Below, in pieces: positions 1 through 8,808 of a DNA stretch of 64,000 nt. Under the pieces are notes generated by a model. That model had not been told where the DNA came from. It saw nothing but the letters and a program-made list of their open reading frames with translations, and searched no databases. The stretch lies in the NCBI RefSeq assembly GCF_001605895.1, contig NZ_LUAW01000015.1, forward strand, positions 1 to 64,000, given 5' to 3'. Origin of the DNA: Acinetobacter pragensis (GTDB taxonomy: Bacteria > Pseudomonadota > Gammaproteobacteria > Pseudomonadales > Moraxellaceae). The position numbers and the translations under genes are program-made. Positions within the stretch are counted from its first letter, which is position 1. Each line of letters begins with the position of its first letter.

Positions 1-112
1 CCGCCAGACACGCCGGTCAGCACTCCCGCAACCGCGGAAACGACAAAGCCCTGTCCCATTTGCAAAGCAATTTGACAGCCGATAATGGTGAAGCCGATAA
101 GGCCCAAAGCTG
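1..112 (-). pseudogene. TRIC/UPF0126-type membrane protein, 3' part only (IS-truncated)
   Basis: Reading the minus strand leftwards from about 112 gives ALGLIGFTIIGCQIAL followed by a Gly-rich VAGVLTGVSGG segment. This resembles the second repeat of the trimeric intracellular cation channel (TRIC, YicG/UPF0126) family of inner-membrane proteins. The frame meets a stop codon immediately upstream, where the IS3-type remnant begins, so the first half of the gene is missing. The gene continues off the left edge. The family call rests on about 37 residues and is from memory of the family pattern. Confidence 0.55.
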
Positions 113-386
113 TTTAAGCTGACTTTTAAGGCGAAGGATTTCTTTCTTTGCTTCGAGCAGTTCATGTTCATCAGAATTGTTGCCTAAAGGCTGTACCTTA
201 GCCATTTATAAATACTGTGCTGGGATACACCTAAACGCTCTGCAACATCAGTGACAGAATATCCTCGTTCAGTAATCAATTTTACAGCTTCATCTTTAAA
301 TTCTGGGGTATAACGTTGTCCACTCATAATGTGTTCTCCTATGCAAAAAGAATAGACCATATTTGTCTAGGAGAGTGGTGGCAGTC
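113..386 (-). mobile_element. IS3-family insertion sequence remnant, frameshifted orfA
   Basis: The minus strand from 327 encodes MSGQRYTPEFKDEAVKLI and a helix-turn-helix (VTDVAERLGVSQHSIYKWL), the N-terminus of an IS3-type OrfA (transposase_8). A one-base deletion near 196-200 shifts the frame, and the second half (QPLGNNSDEHELLEAKKEI, a leucine-zipper-like stretch) continues in another frame to about 113. There it fuses to TRIC-like coding sequence. The rest of orfA, all of orfB and the right end are absent. The likely left end is TGGACTGCCACC at about 386 on the minus strand, starting with the TG usual for this family and placed about 60 bases before the orfA ATG. The end position is inferred. 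Confidence 0.75.
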
Positions 387-642
387 CAAAGAGCATGAAT
401 TGATTCGGATTGAATGGGGAGAGCCTCGGACCAAGGCCGATTTTAAGTTTGAAAAAATATCTGCTATGGAAACTTATGTCGTAATTAAAAATTATGATAT
501 CCCGCTTGAAGGAGAAGCCTTAATCAACTTTGTGATAGACAGTACAGGCGGATTTACAACGGTACTGGATGCGGCCAAAATTCACTTAGAACATGATATT
601 CAGCCTAACTTGGTGCAGGACAAATTCCCGCCCTTTAAATAA
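387..642 (+). pseudogene. unknown protein, 3' fragment next to IS end
   Basis: An open frame runs through the putative IS end and continues for about 85 codons (KEHELIRIEWGEPRTKADF ... DKFPPFK). The portion before 387 is IS sequence read antisense, so any start codon inside it (for example at 316) is probably accidental. The remaining protein looks like a soluble alpha/beta domain with many charged residues. I do not recognise the family. The gene has most likely lost its 5' end to the same event that truncated the TRIC-like gene on the other side of the remnant. Confidence 0.5.
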
Positions 643-706
643 TCGCTGAAAATAAGCACCCGTAATGCGTCGGCTTTTGATGAAAGGTGAAAGTTGAGTC
701 GAGAAA

Positions 707-1243
707 TCAGCGGTTTTTATGATGCTGCTGTTTTAAATAGGTATAAACAGGCATCTGTGTCTTCGCTTTTTCCCGCAGTTTTCGTTTTATGTAAAAGACT
801 AGGGCAAAGCATGTTGTTGTCACGGTCAGCATCATGCTGCTCATATAGGTCATTACAGAGCTGACATAGCCAATTGTGGTCAGCCTGTTCATCATGCGGA
901 CGACTTGCGGGCTGCTTTCTACGCCAGTAATGGCCCAGGTGCACAAATGCTCGCAGTTGTTCATAATCAAGTGATAGTTGTTTTCATGCATGCGTGAACG
1001 CATACGGCGCACAACTTTCCGACCAGTAAACTTCGGCGCGCTGTACTGCTGTATTTTAAATTTTTTACCGCGGCAAAAAGTCTCCAAAGACGTTATTTCA
1101 ATTGGATGCTTTTTAAATAGGTGGGCGAAACCTGAGTAATGGATTACTCTGCCTCGGCCTGCGTAGATTCCATGATGGCTATAACCAAAATGCTTAATGA
1201 TTAAATGCGCCCCTAAAGGAATCCGTGGTATCTGCTGTTGCAT
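707..1243 (-). CDS. LRAT-like (permuted NlpC/P60) membrane-anchored protein
   Basis: This 178-residue protein has the two hallmarks of the lecithin:retinol acyltransferase (LRAT) family of permuted papain-fold enzymes. These are a His box near the N-terminus (YSHHGIYAGRGRVIHYSG, residues about 21-38) and a Cys box (NNCEHLCTWAITG) near residue 100, whose Cys would be the nucleophile. A hydrophobic segment follows (SVMTYMSSMMLTVTTTCFAL), then a basic tail, giving a C-terminal membrane anchor as in vertebrate LRAT and HRASLS proteins. ATG 1243 is preferred over TTG 1258. Bacterial members are thought to act as acyltransferases, phospholipases or peptidases, and the substrate cannot be told here. 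It stands alone and is divergent from the glycosidase gene at 1350. Confidence 0.8.
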   Translation of the reverse strand: MQQQIPRIPLGAHLIIKHFGYSHHGIYAGRGRVIHYSGFAHLFKKHPIEITSLETFCRGKKFKIQQYSAPKFTGRKVVRRMRSRMHENNYHLIMNNCEHLCTWAITGVESSPQVVRMMNRLTTIGYVSSVMTYMSSMMLTVTTTCFALVFYIKRKLREKAKTQMPVYTYLKQQHHKNR

Positions 1244-1349
1244 GTAGACGCGTACCAATAAAGCTGCAAATGTATTTTTACGGTCTAGTGTACTTCTTTT
1301 ATGTGAATTAATCGACTAATTTGGATTTGATGAAAAAGGGTATTCTGTA

Positions 1350-2111
1350 GTGAAATTATTAAACCAATACTGTAGGCCAATATTGGGCAGCCTCTTGATT
1401 TTCAGTATTTCATTCGCGCAGGCCCATCCTAAAATACAGAGCTGGCGTTCAGAAAAGCCGATACAAGCTGCTGTGGTAGAAGTCCGCGATCTGAAAAATT
1501 TAGGTTTATATCTGTATGATAAAAAGCATTCACCTTATTTGTCATTTACGCAGTTAAATGCGGCGCTGCGGAAAAAATGCAGGAGCATGCAATTTGCGAT
1601 GAATGCGGGGATGTTTCAAGCAGATTATTCTCCTGTGGGTTTGTATATTGAAAATGGAATACAGCAGCGCCCTTTAAATACGGCTAAACGCGGTTTTGGC
1701 AATTTCCTGATTCAGCCAAATGGAGTATTGGCTTGGAATAGCAGCCAAGCCGTCATTCAAACAACAGATCATTATCGCCTCAGCTCATTTAAAGCCAAAT
1801 ATGCAACGCAGTCCGGACCGATGCTGGTAATTGATGGAAAAATCAATGATAAGTTTCTGCCCGATGCCAGCTCATATAAGATCCGTAACGGTGCCGGCAT
1901 TCAAAATCATAAGTTATATTTTGTCATTAGTCTTGAACCTGTGACCTTTTATCAGTTTGCAGCTTATTTTAAAGATACATTAAAGACCGGCAATGCCTTG
2001 TATCTGGATGGTTCAATTTCCAGCATGTATGCGGCTGACTTAAACATGAATGACGCCGCACGAGATTTAGGCCCGATGGTTGCTTATAGCGAGCCGCTGA
2101 CTTGCAAATGA
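1350..2111 (+). CDS. Secreted phosphodiester glycosidase (DUF2233/NAGPA-like)
   Basis: The 253-residue product starts with a signal peptide (cleavage probably after SFAQA). It then shows the family pattern of DUF2233/phosphodiester glycosidases: FAMNAGMF near residue 90, a GFGNFLIQPNGV stretch, QSGPMLVIDG, RNGAGI and the terminal YLDGSISSMY with conserved Asp-Gly. The family includes the human uncovering enzyme (N-acetylglucosamine-1-phosphodiester alpha-N-acetylglucosaminidase). In bacteria the role is periplasmic or extracellular glycan processing with unknown substrate. The start is GTG, with AAAAAGGG nine bases upstream. It is transcribed alone, divergent from the LRAT-like gene. Confidence 0.85.
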   Translation: MKLLNQYCRPILGSLLIFSISFAQAHPKIQSWRSEKPIQAAVVEVRDLKNLGLYLYDKKHSPYLSFTQLNAALRKKCRSMQFAMNAGMFQADYSPVGLYIENGIQQRPLNTAKRGFGNFLIQPNGVLAWNSSQAVIQTTDHYRLSSFKAKYATQSGPMLVIDGKINDKFLPDASSYKIRNGAGIQNHKLYFVISLEPVTFYQFAAYFKDTLKTGNALYLDGSISSMYAADLNMNDAARDLGPMVAYSEPLTCK

Positions 2112-2145
2112 TGGACGACTGATGCTGGCCTGATCCAAGCCGAAT

Positions 2146-2400
2146 TTATGGCTTTTGCGAAGCCATATTCAGAAATGCGCTTTGCATATTGCAGGCTTGA
2201 ATGGCGTCTTCTTTGCTTAAGCTCTGAATGTTGTCTTCAAACTCTTTTTTATGCGCTTTAATTTGCTCTTCGGGCATTCCCATCTGCTTAGAGAGGGATT
2301 CCATTTTTTTCCACGACTCCGCGCATTCCTTGGGTACTTGACTGCATGCGTTCAGGTTGAGAATAAATAGGGTACTTGTAATGATGCTTATTGATTTCAT
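2146..2400 (-). CDS. Small putative lipoprotein
   Basis: The 84-residue protein has a short hydrophobic leader ending in LNLNACS, a plausible lipobox with Cys19 as the lipidated residue. The mature part is short, charged and probably helical, with KKMESLSKQMGMPEEQIKA and a second Cys near the C-terminus (IQACNM). That makes two Cys outside the lipobox. The pattern of a Trp-containing helix followed by an MPEEQ segment recalls small DUF5339-type proteins, but this is a guess. It converges on the glycosidase gene with 34 bases between them. Confidence 0.65.
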   Translation of the reverse strand: MKSISIITSTLFILNLNACSQVPKECAESWKKMESLSKQMGMPEEQIKAHKKEFEDNIQSLSKEDAIQACNMQSAFLNMASQKP

Positions 2401-2568
2401 GCTTGGCCTATAATTATTGAATGGCTTTTTATGCTTTAGGGTTGGAACGTATCGTGAAATGCTGATGGAGATTTATATATTTTTCTTTCTTCTGCAGCAG
2501 AAACTGCTGAATAAAATTACGGTTTAATAAAGATAAACTAAAAATTAAATTTATGGAATTCATTGCAT

Positions 2569-2602
2569 AAAAAAGGCACTTAGTCTGCTAAATGCCTTTT
2601 TA
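2569..2602 (-). terminator. Rho-independent terminator
   Basis: AAAAAGGCACTTAG pairs with CTAAATGCCTTTTT around a TCTG loop. The T-run on either strand makes it bidirectional in form. It lies just downstream of the small gene ending at 2617. Confidence 0.8.
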
Positions 2603-2616
2603 GAAATTCAGTTCTG

Positions 2617-2841
2617 CTATTGAAGCGGTAAGTGCTGAAGCTCATTCAGCTCTTTACGGCTGAAGCCTCGAGAAGCCAACACCTTTTTAATTCCAATGAT
2701 CACATCTTCATCAGTCGCTTTTGCTAACGCCTCAAGCAGCTGTTCATTGGTCTTACAAGAACAATCATTTTCAACACAAGCAATTTGATTTTTATGCTCG
2801 TTTTCCTGTTCATTCGAGAACAGTTTTTGCCAAAAACTCAT
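2617..2841 (-). CDS. Small hypothetical protein
   Basis: The product is 74 residues with no recognised family. It begins MSFWQKLFSNE, an amphipathic N-terminus, and has a Cys cluster (ACVENDCSCK, residues about 21-30). It ends with a helical segment in which LLEALAKATDEDVIIGIKKV suggests two helices. The three Cys could bind a metal or form disulfides, but the protein has no signal peptide. A good terminator follows it, which supports a real transcription unit. Confidence 0.6.
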   Translation of the reverse strand: MSFWQKLFSNEQENEHKNQIACVENDCSCKTNEQLLEALAKATDEDVIIGIKKVLASRGFSRKELNELQHLPLQ

Positions 2842-2859
2842 AGAGCCTTCATCTGCAGC

Positions 2860-3012
2860 CTAACATAGGACGAAATATATCCAAACCAGCAAATAAAGCA
2901 AGCCCGACCAAGTGATAAAAGCATCAATCAAATGCGGGTTTTTCCGATTGACAGATTGCCGGTGAGTAAGGTTTTGGGATACTGCATATACAAAAACTCT
3001 TAAGTTATTCAT
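2860..3012 (-). CDS. Possible 50-residue membrane protein
   Basis: An ATG at 3012 opens a 50-codon frame: MNNLRVFVYAVSQNL, a basic stretch HRQSVNRKNPH, then a hydrophobic helix (WSGLLYLLVWIYFVL) and a stop. The shape (positive loop, then one membrane span) is typical of bacterial small membrane proteins. No clear ribosome-binding site was seen and the family is not recognised. It sits between the trmA terminator and the small gene at 2617. Confidence 0.35.
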   Translation of the reverse strand: MNNLRVFVYAVSQNLTHRQSVNRKNPHLIDAFITWSGLLYLLVWIYFVLC

Positions 3013-3024
3013 TTAAAAGGCAAT

Positions 3025-3053
3025 AAAAAAGGGCGTGTTAAAACGCCCTTTAT
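3025..3053 (-). terminator. Rho-independent terminator after trmA
   Basis: GGGCGT and ACGCCC form a hairpin with a GTTAAA loop, flanked by A- and T-runs, 31 bases past the trmA stop codon. Confidence 0.8.
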
Positions 3054-3083
3054 ATGACAGTAAGATGACTGGAAATAAATTGT

Positions 3084-4166
3084 TTAAATTTTTTCGAGCA
3101 AAATGCCTGACTCTACATGGTGGGTATAAGGAAATTGATCAAACAGCGCAAACTGGGTAATTTTATGCGTCTGCGTTAAAGTATTCAAATTGTTATGCAA
3201 GGTATCCGGATTGCATGAAATGTAGATAACACGTTCAAAACGCTGCAGCAATTTCAGTGTTTCGTCATCAATGCCGGCACGCGGCGGATCGACAAAAACA
3301 GTATCAAAATCGTAGCTGCGCATGTCAATACCGGCTTCTTCTAAACGGCGGAATTCACGTTCGCCATTATAGGCTTGGGTAAACTCTTCTGCAGAAAGGC
3401 GCGCGACTTGAATATTTTCAATAGCGTTTTTTTCAATATTCCATTGCGCTGCATAAACTGAAGATTTTGCCAACTCAGTGGCTAAAACACGGTTGAAGCG
3501 GGTAGATAAAGGCAGTGTAAAGTTGCCGTTGCCGCAATAAAGTTCCAGCAGATCTTTAGTGGAGCGCTGCGCTGCATTGCACGCCCATTCCAGCATTTTT
3601 TGGCAGACTTGCGCGTTTGGCTGGGTAAAGCTGCTTTCAATTTGCTTGTATTGATATTTTCGGTCAAAAACCTGCAATTCTTCTACGACATAATCATCGG
3701 TCAAAATGACTTTTTGACCGCGGCTGCGGCCGAAAATTTTAATATTCAGCTGTTCGGATAATGCCTTTGCCGCTGTTTCCCATTCTGCATTCAGTGGGCA
3801 GCGATAGACCAAAGACACCAGCATTTCGCCTTTTAGCGTTGCTAAAAAGTGAACTTCAAATAAGCGGTTCGATAGAATTTTCTGGGCTTTTAATTCATTA
3901 AGCAATATCGGCATTAATGTATTTATGCTTTTATCTGCGATAGGGAAATCTTTGATTTCGACGACTTTCTTTTGGTCGTCTGCATCACGCTCAAACATGG
4001 CATAAAACATATCATCATCAGTATGCCAAATGCGGAATTCTGCACGCATGCGGAAGTTTTGCTCTGGCGAGTTGAAAACTTCTAATGAGGGAGGATTAAA
4101 TTCGGCAAATTGCGCTGAAATACGCTCAACTTTTGCATCAAGTTGTTGCTGATAAGATGAAGTCAT
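3084..4166 (-). CDS. trmA: tRNA (uracil-54-C5)-methyltransferase TrmA
   Basis: TrmA makes 5-methyluridine (ribothymidine) at position 54 of the T-loop of tRNAs using S-adenosylmethionine. The 360-residue product has the expected parts: an N-terminal RNA-binding region, the SAM motif [15 protein letters not shown] (about residue 210), VDPPRAG (about 295), the nucleophile in YISCNPDTL (Cys about 317), and the terminal [10 protein letters not shown] whose Glu acts as the general base. It lacks the N-terminal TRAM domain and 4Fe-4S Cys of RlmD/RlmC, which separates it from those paralogues. It is a single gene with its own terminator. Confidence 0.95.
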   Translation of the reverse strand: MTSSYQQQLDAKVERISAQFAEFNPPSLEVFNSPEQNFRMRAEFRIWHTDDDMFYAMFERDADDQKKVVEIKDFPIADKSINTLMPILLNELKAQKILSNRLFEVHFLATLKGEMLVSLVYRCPLNAEWETAAKALSEQLNIKIFGRSRGQKVILTDDYVVEELQVFDRKYQYKQIESSFTQPNAQVCQKMLEWACNAAQRSTKDLLELYCGNGNFTLPLSTRFNRVLATELAKSSVYAAQWNIEKNAIENIQVARLSAEEFTQAYNGEREFRRLEEAGIDMRSYDFDTVFVDPPRAGIDDETLKLLQRFERVIYISCNPDTLHNNLNTLTQTHKITQFALFDQFPYTHHVESGILLEKI

Positions 4167-4287
4167 ATACAGAAAAAATCACAAACATATTCAAAGCAGG
4201 GATGGTAGCAAAGTTTGAACTTCAACGGTCAAAATATTCTAAAAATCTTAAAAAATACCCAGCCAAAGCTTGCTTTTTTTCAGCAAT

Positions 4288-4322
4288 GAAAAAAGCAGAC
4301 CCGTACGGATACAGGTCTGCTT
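4288..4322 (-). terminator. Rho-independent terminator after putA
   Basis: On the minus strand AGCAGACC pairs with GGTCTGCT and is followed by a T-run, 22 bases after the putA stop. Confidence 0.85.
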
Positions 4323-4344
4323 CCTCTGAGGAATAGAGGACTGT

Positions 4345-7300
4345 TTAGCTCATGGTCATCAGGCTGGCATTGCCGCCAGCAGCAGCGGTATTGATGCTGA
4401 TTGCGCGTTCTATGACAAAGCGCTCAAGCGGTATATCGTATTGGCCTGGTTCTAGGCGGGTAATGCCGATAATTAAGCCGTCACGTGAAGCAATCTGTTT
4501 CTGCAGCTGCAGCAATTGATTTTTGGTGCCATGCAGCAGCACAGCATCAAATTTGCCAGTTTCAATTTTAGAAATCACCGCGATTCGATCTATGATTTCT
4601 TTCGGCATGGTCTGCAAATATTTAAGCATAAATGTATTTTCGGCAAGGACTGCGGGCTGTGCGCCGACGCTTAACACCGCAAGCAATTGGTGAATATGAT
4701 CGGCATCCTGATCTGCCAGCAACAGCACGCGGTGGCGAGGCAGTACCGCATATTGGTTGCTTTCACCTGTTGGACCTGGAAGTTCAAAGCTGCTGCCTGC
4801 ACAGAATGCTTGGGGCAATTGCAGTTTATGCTGCGGGAAGGTCTTTTCTGCCCATTGCTTAAATTGTTCGTACAGCATTTGATGGTTTGGCAGTGGTTCT
4901 GCTTTGCCTGCAGCAAAAGGCTGAGCCAATTTTTTATGGCTGCATTGCTGCATCAGGCGGTAAGCATACAACGGCCCGCCAGCTTTGGGGCCTGTCCCGG
5001 AAAGGCCTTCGCCGCCAAAGGGCTGAACGCCCACTACGGCACCCACAATATTGCGGTTAATGTATAAGTTGCCGACTTCCGCTTTAGCAATCACGGTTTG
5101 AATGGTCTCGTCAATGCGGGTATGCAGCCCCATGGTCAGGCCATAGCCCTTGGCATTGATTTGATCGAGCAGCTGATTCAATTCACCATATTTATAAGTG
5201 ATGAGGTGCAGGACTGGACCAAAAACTTCGCGTTCTAAATCATTTAAATTCGGCAATTCAATCAATGCAGGCACAACGAAAGTACCTTGGCTAAGCGCTG
5301 AACTGTCAGTATTGCGCATCAGCTGATGGATTGTGTGGCCTTTGGCGCGCATTTTCTCGATGTGCTTATCGATCAGGCCTTTTGCCTCCAGATCAATCAC
5401 AGGTCCAATATCTGTATTCAATAAATGTGGTTTACCGACATTCAGCTGCAGCATGGCGCCTTTTAACATGGCAATCACGCTGGCGGCGTTGTCTTCCTGT
5501 ACGCATAATATGCGCAGGGCAGAACAGCGCTGACCAGCACTGTCATAGGCAGAATTGACAACATCTAAAATTACCTGTTCCGTTAATGCCGATGAATCTA
5601 CAATCATGGCATTTTGACCGCCAGTTTCTGCAATCAGCGGTATAGATTGACCTGAATGGTTCAGGCGCTGCGCAACGGTCTTTTGCAAAATTTTGGCGAC
5701 TTCTGTAGAACCGGTAAACATGATGCCTTGCACACGTTCGTCAGCGCTTAGCTTAGCGCCAACGGTTTCACCGCGGCCCGGAACCAGCTGAACTGCCGAT
5801 TTTGGCACGCCAGCATCCCACAGCATTTGTACGGCTTGAGCTGCAATCAGCGGCGTCTGTTCAGCCGGTTTGGCAATGACCGTATTGCCCGCCACAAGCG
5901 CCGCGGCAATTTGCCCAGTAAAGATGGCCAATGGAAAATTCCATGGGCTAATACACAGCACAGTGCCTAAAGGCTCAATCTGCGCCGTATCATCCAAATC
6001 AATAATTTGAGCTGCATAATAGCGCAGGAAATCTACGGCTTCACGCACTTCAGCGATTGCATTGGCATAGGTCTTGCCGCTTTCACGGCACAGCAGCACC
6101 AGCAGCGTCTGCAGGCTATTTTCCATGCTGTCCGCTGCATGCTGTAAGCAGGCTGCGCGTTCATTTTTATGCAAATTCTGCCATGCGGGCTGTGCGTGTT
6201 CTGCATTGGCTAAGGCCAAGTCCACTTGGTCTAAAGACGCTTCTGTCACATGGCCGACAATATCCAGATGATCTGCAGGATTCAGCACAACAATCGTTGT
6301 GGCCTCGGCCGCTTCAATCTGCAGGTTGTCACCCATTGGCGCCGCTTGCCATTGCTGCTGGCGCAATTCATATGCAGTGCGGTTCAACTCGGACAAGTCC
6401 TGATCATTGGCCAAGTCTAAGCCTGCTGAATTATGGCGTTTATCGCCGTATAAATTGACAGGATAAGGAATAGCGGGATGCTTTAAGCCAGCCTTTCCTT
6501 CAAGTTTGGCTGCCTGTTCTATGGTTTGCTGCGGATTTTCAATTAAGTCATCAATCTTTAAAGTTTTGTCTGCAATACGGTTTACAAATGATGTATTTGC
6601 GCCATTTTCCAATAAGCGGCGCACTAAATATGCCAATAAAGTTTCGTGGTTGCCGACAGGCGCATAGATCCGGCAAGGCACACCTAATTTATGATCTTTT
6701 TGATCGCCGACCACTTGCTGATACAGCGGTTCGCCCATGCCATGCAGGCATTGGAATTCATACTGGCCTGCATAGTATTTTGCAGGATCCGCTAGATGAT
6801 AGATGGTTGCTAGTGTCTGCGCATTATGGGTTGCAAATTGCGGATAAATAAATTCAGGCGCGTCCAGCAACTTTTTGGCACAGGCAATATAAGATAAATC
6901 GGTATGCACTTTGCGGGTGAAAACAGGGTAGTCGGTCATGCCGTCAATTTGCGCTTTCTTGATTTCACTGTCCCAATATGCGCCTTTGACTAAGCGGATC
7001 ATTAACCGCTTTTGGCTGCGTTTGGCTAAATCGACCACATAGTCGACCACATAGAAGCAGCGTTTTTGATAAGCCTGAATCACAAAGCCAATGCCTTTCC
7101 AGTCATTGAGCTGCGGTTCAAAGCAGAGGCGCTCAAGCAGCTGCAGGGAAATTTCCAGACGTTCAGATTCTTCTGCATCAATGTTCAAGCCAATATTGTA
7201 CTGTTTTGCCAATACAGCAAGTTTCAGCACTTTTTCATACAGTTCATCCTGCACGCGTTCAATTTGCGCCCGCTGATAACGCGGATGCAATGCGGAAAGC

Positions 7301-8094
7301 TTAATGGAGATGCCGGGGCCATCGTATACATCTTTCTCTGAAGAGGCTTGACCAATAGCATGGATGGCATGTGTATAGTCATCATAATAGCGCTCAGCAT
7401 CGTGATCCGTTAAAGCGGCTTCACCCAGCATGTCGTATGAATAGCGGAATCCTTTGTCTTCTAATATTTCAGCATGGTTTAAAGCTTCGGCAATGGTTTC
7501 TCCAGTGACAAACTGTTCGCCCATCATGCGCATTGCCGCGTCTACAGCTTTACGGATAATCCCGCGTCCGCTGCGCGCCAGCAGGCCAGTCAGCAGGCTG
7601 GACAAGCTGTTGGACTTTGGCGTTTCCATCAGTTTGCCAGTCAGCATTAAACCCCATGTGGCGGCATTGACAAACATCAGGCTGCTTTGGCCTAAGTGTT
7701 CTTTCCAATTGCCTTGGTTGATTTTGTCTTTAATCAATAAATCACGGGTGGCTTTATCTGGAATACGGAGCAGGGCTTCCGCTAGGCACATCAGCGCAAT
7801 GCCTTCTTGAGAGGACAATGAGAATTCCTGAAGCAATCCTTGTACAATTCCAGCTTTGCCTGAATCACTTTTGCGTTCACGCAAGCTGTGCGCAAGATCA
7901 AATGCCAGCTGGTAAATACGGTCAGAAATATCTGCATCAATTTTGCTGTGCGCCAGCAGATTTTCAACGCTTTCGCTTTCATCGCGGCGCCACGCGCGGT
8001 TAATTTCAATTTCATAATCGGTTTTTGCATCAAAGGGAGTGATGTAACCGGATTGCGCTTGAGCTTCGCTGAATTGAGATTTTGCTTCCATCAT
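4345..8094 (-). CDS. putA: Bifunctional proline dehydrogenase / P5C dehydrogenase PutA
   Basis: PutA oxidises proline to pyrroline-5-carboxylate with FAD, then to glutamate with NAD. The 1249-residue protein has the proline dehydrogenase barrel (residues about 130-500, with RLVKGAYWDSEIKKAQ near 365 and the C-terminal RRLLENGANTSFVNRI near 500). The aldehyde dehydrogenase domain follows (about 600-1030, with ETGGQN near 824 and the catalytic Cys in GQRCSAL near 855), then the C-terminal extension of long PutAs. The N-terminus starts directly with the helical PutA arm and lacks the ribbon-helix-helix repressor domain of E. coli PutA. It therefore cannot regulate its own gene in that way; the divergent Lrp-type gene is the likely regulator. 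Confidence 0.96.
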   Translation of the reverse strand: MMEAKSQFSEAQAQSGYITPFDAKTDYEIEINRAWRRDESESVENLLAHSKIDADISDRIYQLAFDLAHSLRERKSDSGKAGIVQGLLQEFSLSSQEGIALMCLAEALLRIPDKATRDLLIKDKINQGNWKEHLGQSSLMFVNAATWGLMLTGKLMETPKSNSLSSLLTGLLARSGRGIIRKAVDAAMRMMGEQFVTGETIAEALNHAEILEDKGFRYSYDMLGEAALTDHDAERYYDDYTHAIHAIGQASSEKDVYDGPGISIKLSALHPRYQRAQIERVQDELYEKVLKLAVLAKQYNIGLNIDAEESERLEISLQLLERLCFEPQLNDWKGIGFVIQAYQKRCFYVVDYVVDLAKRSQKRLMIRLVKGAYWDSEIKKAQIDGMTDYPVFTRKVHTDLSYIACAKKLLDAPEFIYPQFATHNAQTLATIYHLADPAKYYAGQYEFQCLHGMGEPLYQQVVGDQKDHKLGVPCRIYAPVGNHETLLAYLVRRLLENGANTSFVNRIADKTLKIDDLIENPQQTIEQAAKLEGKAGLKHPAIPYPVNLYGDKRHNSAGLDLANDQDLSELNRTAYELRQQQWQAAPMGDNLQIEAAEATTIVVLNPADHLDIVGHVTEASLDQVDLALANAEHAQPAWQNLHKNERAACLQHAADSMENSLQTLLVLLCRESGKTYANAIAEVREAVDFLRYYAAQIIDLDDTAQIEPLGTVLCISPWNFPLAIFTGQIAAALVAGNTVIAKPAEQTPLIAAQAVQMLWDAGVPKSAVQLVPGRGETVGAKLSADERVQGIMFTGSTEVAKILQKTVAQRLNHSGQSIPLIAETGGQNAMIVDSSALTEQVILDVVNSAYDSAGQRCSALRILCVQEDNAASVIAMLKGAMLQLNVGKPHLLNTDIGPVIDLEAKGLIDKHIEKMRAKGHTIHQLMRNTDSSALSQGTFVVPALIELPNLNDLEREVFGPVLHLITYKYGELNQLLDQINAKGYGLTMGLHTRIDETIQTVIAKAEVGNLYINRNIVGAVVGVQPFGGEGLSGTGPKAGGPLYAYRLMQQCSHKKLAQPFAAGKAEPLPNHQMLYEQFKQWAEKTFPQHKLQLPQAFCAGSSFELPGPTGESNQYAVLPRHRVLLLADQDADHIHQLLAVLSVGAQPAVLAENTFMLKYLQTMPKEIIDRIAVISKIETGKFDAVLLHGTKNQLLQLQKQIASRDGLIIGITRLEPGQYDIPLERFVIERAISINTAAAGGNASLMTMS

Positions 8095-8219
8095 TTTTAC
8101 GCCGACATCCTGTGACAGTGAAAATTTAAATTGAGTATTTGGGTTTATTTAATTTATGATCACAGAAAATATGACGTACAACTCACTATATTTTGCTTAA
8201 TTTTTAGGGAAAAATTCAA

Positions 8220-8711
8220 ATGACGAGCCCAATTATGACGTTGGACCGTACAGACATCAGGATATTGGATATCCTGCAAAAAGATGGCCGGCTTTCAAAT
8301 ATTAAACTTGCGGAAATGGTGAATTTATCACCCACAGCTGCGCTGGCGCGGGTGCAGAAATTAACCAAAGACGGCTTCATTTTAGGGTATGAAGCCAAGC
8401 TGAATCCTGATTTGCTGAACAAGAGCTTTGTGGTGTTTGTAGAGATACTTTTGGACAAAACGACGCCCAATGTATTGGAAGAGTTTACTGATGCGGTTAT
8501 TCAGTATTCTGAAATTGTGGAATGCCACATGATTAGCGGCGGTTTTGATTTTGTTGTAAAAATCCGCTGCGCCAACATGGAAGAATTCAGGAAAATATCC
8601 GGACAAGTGCTTTGGCAGCTTCCGGGGGTGAAAGAAACCCGCAGCTATCCCGTCATGGAAGTTATTAAGGAATCGAGCCAGATCAATATCAAGCAGCCTG
8701 TCAAAAAATAA
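8220..8711 (+). CDS. Lrp/AsnC-family regulator, probably of putA
   Basis: This 163-residue Lrp/AsnC protein has an N-terminal winged helix-turn-helix (LDRTDIRILDILQKDGRLSN, then the recognition helix SPTAALARVQKL). A RAM/AsnC effector domain follows (VVKIRCANMEEFRKI, ending in the SYPVMEVIKE strand). It is divergent from putA across a 125-base AT-rich gap. In Pseudomonas and other gamma-proteobacteria whose PutA lacks a DNA-binding domain, a divergent Lrp-type activator (PutR) responds to proline. The same job is inferred here. AGGGA lies upstream of the ATG. Confidence 0.88.
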   Translation: MTSPIMTLDRTDIRILDILQKDGRLSNIKLAEMVNLSPTAALARVQKLTKDGFILGYEAKLNPDLLNKSFVVFVEILLDKTTPNVLEEFTDAVIQYSEIVECHMISGGFDFVVKIRCANMEEFRKISGQVLWQLPGVKETRSYPVMEVIKESSQINIKQPVKK

Positions 8712-8754
8712 TAGGCGGCAATTCAGCGCTATCCGATGCGCTTAAAAATAACAG

Positions 8755-8783
8755 TAAAAAAGGAGCGCATCGCTCCTTTTTTT
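8755..8783. terminator. Bidirectional terminator between lrp-type gene and putP
   Basis: AAAAAAGGAGCG and CGCTCCTTTTTTT form a strong stem around a short AT loop. It lies between two convergent genes and can serve both. Confidence 0.9.
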
Positions 8784-8808
8784 ACATTTGAATGATGGGG
8801 TTGAATAA

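Noticed and set aside
316..386. ATG at 316 as the start of the plus-strand gene ending at 642
   Set aside because: This part lies within the IS remnant read antisense, so the start is likely accidental.
4632..8115. Many plus-strand frames antisense to putA (for example 4687-5067 and 7454-7810)
   Set aside because: They are shadows of putA codon bias; none has a family motif, and the PutA reading is complete.
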